Part shown: in pieces, positions 60,521 through 64,000 of the stretch
Numbering within the stretch: the stretch's first letter is position 1
Layout of the letters: the number at the start of each line of letters is the position of its first letter
NCBI GenBank assembly: GCA_964413275.1
Contig: CAYPSO010000006.1
Location: forward strand, 12,522 to 76,521
DNA length: 64,000 nt
Direction: 5' to 3'
Source of the DNA: JAABRE01 sp964413275
Lineage (GTDB): Bacteria > Cyanobacteriota > Cyanobacteriia > Cyanobacteriales > JAABRE01
Program-made: the position numbers and the translations under genes
Notes under the pieces: generated by a model
Database searches by the model: none
The model's input: only the letters and a program-made list of their open reading frames with translations
What the model was told of the DNA's origin: nothing

Positions 60521-62416
60521 TTATTGTTGAGAGACTAAATACTCTAAAATATCTCTAAGCCCTCCAGAATAACCATTTGAATTAATAGGAATAATTTGAC
60601 CCGGTATTTGATGTTTTATTTGTTTTAAAATATTTTGCGAGTCATGCCTAGTTCTACCAGTAAAATGAAAGATAAAATCAGCATTTATAATTCTTAATCT
60701 TACAGAACATAAATTCATTCTTGTTTCCCATGAAGGTTGAATTATAATCGGATTCTTTTGTAGATTAAAATCACTACAAAGGTCTTGAATTATTCTTGTT
60801 ATTACTTCTTGTTCTCCTCCAATAAATGCTAAAGTTTTAGAAGATAAATCTAGAGTTTCAACTTTTTGTTGTCGATAAACTGCTATTTTTTCTTGTAGAT
60901 TATTATATTGGTATTGTAAACTTTGATATTTATATTCTTTAGAAGAAATATTTTGTTCTAATTCACAGATTTTAGTTTCAATATTTTCTTTTTCTTGCTT
61001 AAATTGGTTATTTTCCTCTTCAAGAAGCTTAATGTAATCGTCTTGATTTCTTTGTTCTATTAATTCATCTTGTACTCTTTTTAATTCTTGTTGTAATTTT
61101 TCAATATTTGATGCAAAATTTTGATTTAAGGATTCATATCTTTGTTCAATTTCTTTTCTGTCTAATTTTAATTGTTCTAATAAATTCTGTTGTCTTTTAT
61201 TATTTTCTTGAGTTTTAATTAATTCATTCTGTGTTTGTTGCAGTGTCTTTTCTTTTAGATAAATTTCTTGTTGATAATTTTCTTCATTGTTCGTATTTTT
61301 TTCTTGAAGTTGAGTGATAAATTCTGTTTGTTCTAATTGTTCTTGTTCAAGCTTTTCTAGATAATTTTGTGCTTCTATTAATTCTTCTTGAATTTGTTCA
61401 GAAAATTGTACTTTTTCCTGTTGTTTATTTTGCAGTTCTGAAATTCTTTGTTTCTGAGCTTGTAACCTTGATTCAATTTTAGCTTTATTTTGTTGTTCTA
61501 TTTCTAATTCTTTTTGGTACTTTTGTTGAGTTTTTTTTAGTTGATTTATCTCATCTTTTAGCTGTTGAGCTTGCTGCTGAGTTTTTTCTTGAATTTTTTC
61601 TGATTTATTTAAAATTTCTTCTCGTTGAGTAATAAGCGTAGAAATTTCTTGTTGTCTTTTGGTTAACTTTTGTTGTAATTGTTTAGCTTCAAAAACTGCT
61701 TGTTCTTTTTCTTTTAATAATCTTTGCTGTTTCTCATTAGCTATTCTTTTATTTAAAAGAATTCGTTCAATCAACAAGACTATAACTAATCCACCCATAA
61801 AAAAAACGCCAAATGTCAAAGTATAATACTTGTCAGCACCACTACTAGTTATCAAACTACTGGGAAATTTTTCGATCCAATCTTTTAAATCTGCTGAAAA
61901 TGTCGGAGGAATACCACGAAGATAATAAACTCGCCCAATAATTTTTCCCTGATTAGTTTTACCTGTTAACTTCCAAGTTTCATCACGAGGATTATCAAAT
62001 CCACCTTCAGCCCATAAAGGTGGAGGATTTTGTAAAGTGCTGTAAGGGGAGTTTGATAAAGTTTTAGAATCTAGTTGTTGTTTCCAGCTAAAATTAGATT
62101 CTGAAGAATAAATAATCTTTTGATTGGGACATTCTGGCTCATTGCTCAAGCAATCAGTCACGACAATGCCAAATAATCCATAGTTACTATTGAGGGTGCG
62201 TTGCAATTCCTCTATATCTTGATTAATAAGAGCGTAGGATAATTTTGTTGGGAGAGTGTGAAAGAGAATGTTAAAATCAACGGTTTGAACTCGTTTGATT
62301 GTCTTGTGCCAATAGCTTTGATAGCTTGGCAGACTAGCTATTATAGCAAGACTTAAGCTTGTAGAAGTTATGAGTAAGAGTCTGCCTAACGTCCAAAAAA
62401 TTTGTTTCATTTTCAT
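60521..62416 (-). CDS. Membrane protein with extracytoplasmic domain, long coiled coil and C-terminal DUF2325-like domain
   Basis: 631 aa. TM1 is at about 9-28, an extracytoplasmic domain at about 30-200 (with LPTKLSYALINQDIEELQRTL and CLSNEPECPNQ), and TM2 at about 203-222. A Gln/Glu/Lys-rich cytoplasmic coiled coil of about 280 residues (228-515) follows. A compact alpha/beta C-terminal domain (about 525-631) has AFIGGEQEVITRIIQ, INADFIFHFTGRTRHDSQN and NGYSGGLRDIL, resembling DUF2325. The layout looks like a sensor that transmits a signal from outside to a cytoplasmic domain. No kinase or cyclase domain. Function unknown. Confidence 0.75.
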   Translation of the reverse strand: MKMKQIFWTLGRLLLITSTSLSLAIIASLPSYQSYWHKTIKRVQTVDFNILFHTLPTKLSYALINQDIEELQRTLNSNYGLFGIVVTDCLSNEPECPNQKIIYSSESNFSWKQQLDSKTLSNSPYSTLQNPPPLWAEGGFDNPRDETWKLTGKTNQGKIIGRVYYLRGIPPTFSADLKDWIEKFPSSLITSSGADKYYTLTFGVFFMGGLVIVLLIERILLNKRIANEKQQRLLKEKEQAVFEAKQLQQKLTKRQQEISTLITQREEILNKSEKIQEKTQQQAQQLKDEINQLKKTQQKYQKELEIEQQNKAKIESRLQAQKQRISELQNKQQEKVQFSEQIQEELIEAQNYLEKLEQEQLEQTEFITQLQEKNTNNEENYQQEIYLKEKTLQQTQNELIKTQENNKRQQNLLEQLKLDRKEIEQRYESLNQNFASNIEKLQQELKRVQDELIEQRNQDDYIKLLEEENNQFKQEKENIETKICELEQNISSKEYKYQSLQYQYNNLQEKIAVYRQQKVETLDLSSKTLAFIGGEQEVITRIIQDLCSDFNLQKNPIIIQPSWETRMNLCSVRLRIINADFIFHFTGRTRHDSQNILKQIKHQIPGQIIPINSNGYSGGLRDILEYLVSQQ

Positions 62417-62552
62417 ATTTTTGAGTCGATCATTTAATTTCTAAAAATATAATTAAATATTACAAATTTTTTTAATATTTAATAATTATGCGGAATAATT
62501 CTTAATGAAAGTGTAGTGAATACTATACATTTTTAATTTAGAGTTTAAATTT

Positions 62553-63263
62553 ATGTTTAAACAAATATCTTGCTTTTCCATAGCATTTTTTGCCTTTCAA
62601 AGTTTGATGATTTCAGATATTGCCCATGCAGAAAATTTATCCAGTCCAAAATTTTCCCAACAACCTGTAGAATTAGCCCAGACAAATCAAGCTGAAGTGA
62701 TGCTCAATCAAATGAGTCAATCTATGACTATGGCTTTTGAAGAAATTCCTACATTTGTTAATGGTTTAAGTCAAATGAATTCTGTAGAAAATGACGAACA
62801 ATTATCAACACTTTTACAACAATTAACTCCCATCGCAACTAGAATCACAGGTAATTTTGCCCAAGCCTATCAAATTAGTCAACAAATTTCGCCGATGATT
62901 CCTGCTAATAGTCAAGAAGGAATTTTAATGAATCAAATCATGGAAATTAACGGACAAGGAGCAACTATTTTTGGCAGTTGGATTGATATTTTAATGCCCA
63001 TGCAAGAAGCCATATATACTCAAAATATGAATCAATTTCAAATGGCTACCGGACAAATGCCCAATATTATTAATCAAACTATGATGTTTATGAATTCAGT
63101 ACAAGCTTTTGTCGATAATAATCAAACAAATTATGCTAATTCAAATGCTGTTCCTAATAATCAAAGTTCATTAGATGATATTAATACTTTGTCTAATATT
63201 TCCTCTCAAACTTATCAAATGAATATGAATATTCTTCAAAATATAAATACTAATAGTCAATAG
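62553..63263 (+). CDS. Secreted Gln/Met/Asn-rich helical protein
   Basis: 236 aa; signal peptide MFKQISCFSIAFFAFQSLMI, cleavage near AHA-EN (residue 26-28). The mature protein is mainly helical and very rich in Gln, Met, Asn and Ile (LNQMSQSMTMAFEEIPTF, QLTPIATRITGNFAQAYQIS) with no cysteines. No family recognised. Divergent from the coiled-coil membrane protein gene. Perhaps a periplasmic partner of it; that is speculation. Confidence 0.65.
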   Translation: MFKQISCFSIAFFAFQSLMISDIAHAENLSSPKFSQQPVELAQTNQAEVMLNQMSQSMTMAFEEIPTFVNGLSQMNSVENDEQLSTLLQQLTPIATRITGNFAQAYQISQQISPMIPANSQEGILMNQIMEINGQGATIFGSWIDILMPMQEAIYTQNMNQFQMATGQMPNIINQTMMFMNSVQAFVDNNQTNYANSNAVPNNQSSLDDINTLSNISSQTYQMNMNILQNINTNSQ

Positions 63264-63317
63264 TAATATAATCGGACTACTGGTCAAGATGAATGGGTTA
63301 CTCATTAGATTTAGTAA

Positions 63318-63452
63318 GGGACTTGCGGTTAAATAAAGTACCATTTAAAGTAGGGTGGCAAAACCTACAGATCGAGTTTACCCGAAATTCTCAAAGCATA
63401 TTTTGCCCACCCAAAAATATATAAACTGGTATATTTTTTGTTGGCTAATCCC
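63318..63452. mobile_element. MITE-like element, copy 2
   Basis: Nearly identical to 10496-10631: same GGGACTTGCGG start and GCTAATCCC end. It differs by a deleted G in the internal GGTGGGCA and a few substitutions. It is flanked by a different 3-bp direct repeat, TAA/TAA (63315-63317, 63453-63455), which supports independent insertion by transposition. Confidence 0.8.
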
Positions 63453-63634
63453 TAATTAGATTTTTTATATTTCCCGTTTCCTTGTTTGTGTAGCTTTTAA
63501 TAAAAAATAATAAATAAAACCATGTTGTTATTTATTTTTAAACAACAGGGTAAACTTTTTAAGATATAATACTACTAAACAAATACTATGGTATGAAGAT
63601 TATTTGTTTAGTAGCAATTTAGTCTCAATTTCAG

Positions 63635-64000
63635 TTAGAAATCAAATTCATTAATAAAGTTATCTTCATCAAAAGCACTCGCATTAACATTTTTTACAGT
63701 TGCTAATACTTCTGCTGTACTCGTAATACGAATTAAAGCATCATTACCACTTTGAGCAATTGTTAATTGTCCAAAAGTGAGATTATTAGCTAAACCAATT
63801 TGATCTTGATCGAAGACGAAATCCCGAATAATATCTCTTCCTTGTCCTTTTGCTAAAACAAAAATATCATCATCTTCTCCTCCGATGAGGGTATCATTAC
63901 CAACTCCACCATTAAGAATATCATCACCCTCACCACCGACTAGGCTATCTCTTCCACCTCCACCAGTTAAAATATCGTTATCTTCTCCACCCAATAGAGT
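63635..64000 (-). CDS. RTX calcium-binding repeat protein (C-terminal part; 5' end outside window)
   Basis: At least 121 residues visible, continuing past the window edge on the minus strand. Consecutive RTX nonapeptides (GGxGxDxLxGGxGDD) are followed by DDIFVLAKGQGRDIIRDFVFD, then QIGLANNLTFGQLTI and a terminal segment ending NEFDF. That is the same C-terminal secretion-type module as the protein at 33410-35632. Probably exported by a type I system; the rest of the protein is not visible. Confidence 0.85.
   Translation of the reverse strand, partial: TLLGGEDNDILTGGGGRDSLVGGEGDDILNGGVGNDTLIGGEDDDIFVLAKGQGRDIIRDFVFDQDQIGLANNLTFGQLTIAQSGNDALIRITSTAEVLATVKNVNASAFDEDNFINEFDF

Overview
This is a 64 kb stretch of a low-GC cyanobacterial chromosome. 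The evidence is a Psb27 photosystem II assembly factor, the PanC-Cmk fusion, a cyanobacterial acyl-ACP synthetase, DUF4278, Uma2 and RTX/VCBS proteins, an NtcA promoter, about 14 HIP1 octamers (GCGATCGC) and heptanucleotide tandem repeats. The AT-rich bias suggests a Geminocystis/Cyanobacterium-like unicellular lineage; that is inference. Two 100-N scaffold gaps flank a copper ATPase gene. No rRNA, tRNA or CRISPR was recognised.

Layout. 1-3.1 kb, minus strand: a guanidine-degradation operon. A consensus NtcA class II promoter and a guanidine-I riboswitch with a built-in terminator precede gdmH (Ni-dependent guanidine hydrolase), a glutathione S-transferase, and HypA- and HypB-like nickel-loading proteins. 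3.1-15.4 kb: housekeeping genes, namely a PP2C phosphatase with a ribbon-helix-helix N-terminus, panC-cmk, rlpA-like, purM, rpmI-rplT, a solute-binding protein with a damaged start, a TPR protein, a PQQ-type sugar dehydrogenase, acyl-ACP synthetase and a YlqD-like protein. 15.8-20.9 kb: two convergent three-gene operons for surface glycan or amino-sugar chemistry. 21-26.7 kb: ispF, pepA, an HD hydrolase, a pentapeptide protein and a glycogen-debranching-type enzyme. 27-33 kb: copper ATPase, pstCAB and psb27. 33.4-39 kb: a large RTX/VCBS protein, DUF4278, an orphan peptide-type permease and a Uma2 protein.

39.1-45.7 kb is the most unusual locus. A CHASE2 histidine kinase with a co-oriented secreted protein is divergent from four small secreted proteins, a 526-residue protein and a NarL-type response regulator. 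The 526-residue protein and one small secreted protein share curlin-like Q...GxxN...Q repeats, and the large one ends in an RTX-like module. I propose a two-component-controlled extracellular matrix or fibre system; this is inference from sequence.

45.7-54.1 kb: decayed and small accessory genes (antitoxin with a truncated toxin, DUF488, CPXCG, Maf), three unrecognised genes, and a phosphoribosyltransferase next to a frameshifted hydrolase. 54.2-64 kb: dxs, a convergent restriction-modification pair, two YcgL-type nucleotidyltransferases (one truncated), a membrane coiled-coil protein, a secreted protein and the end of another RTX protein.

The window is rich in small dispersed elements. Two near-identical ~136 bp elements have terminal inverted repeats and 3-bp target duplications. 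A broader family of intergenic repeats has ends TAGGGTGGGCA/TGCCCACCCTA.
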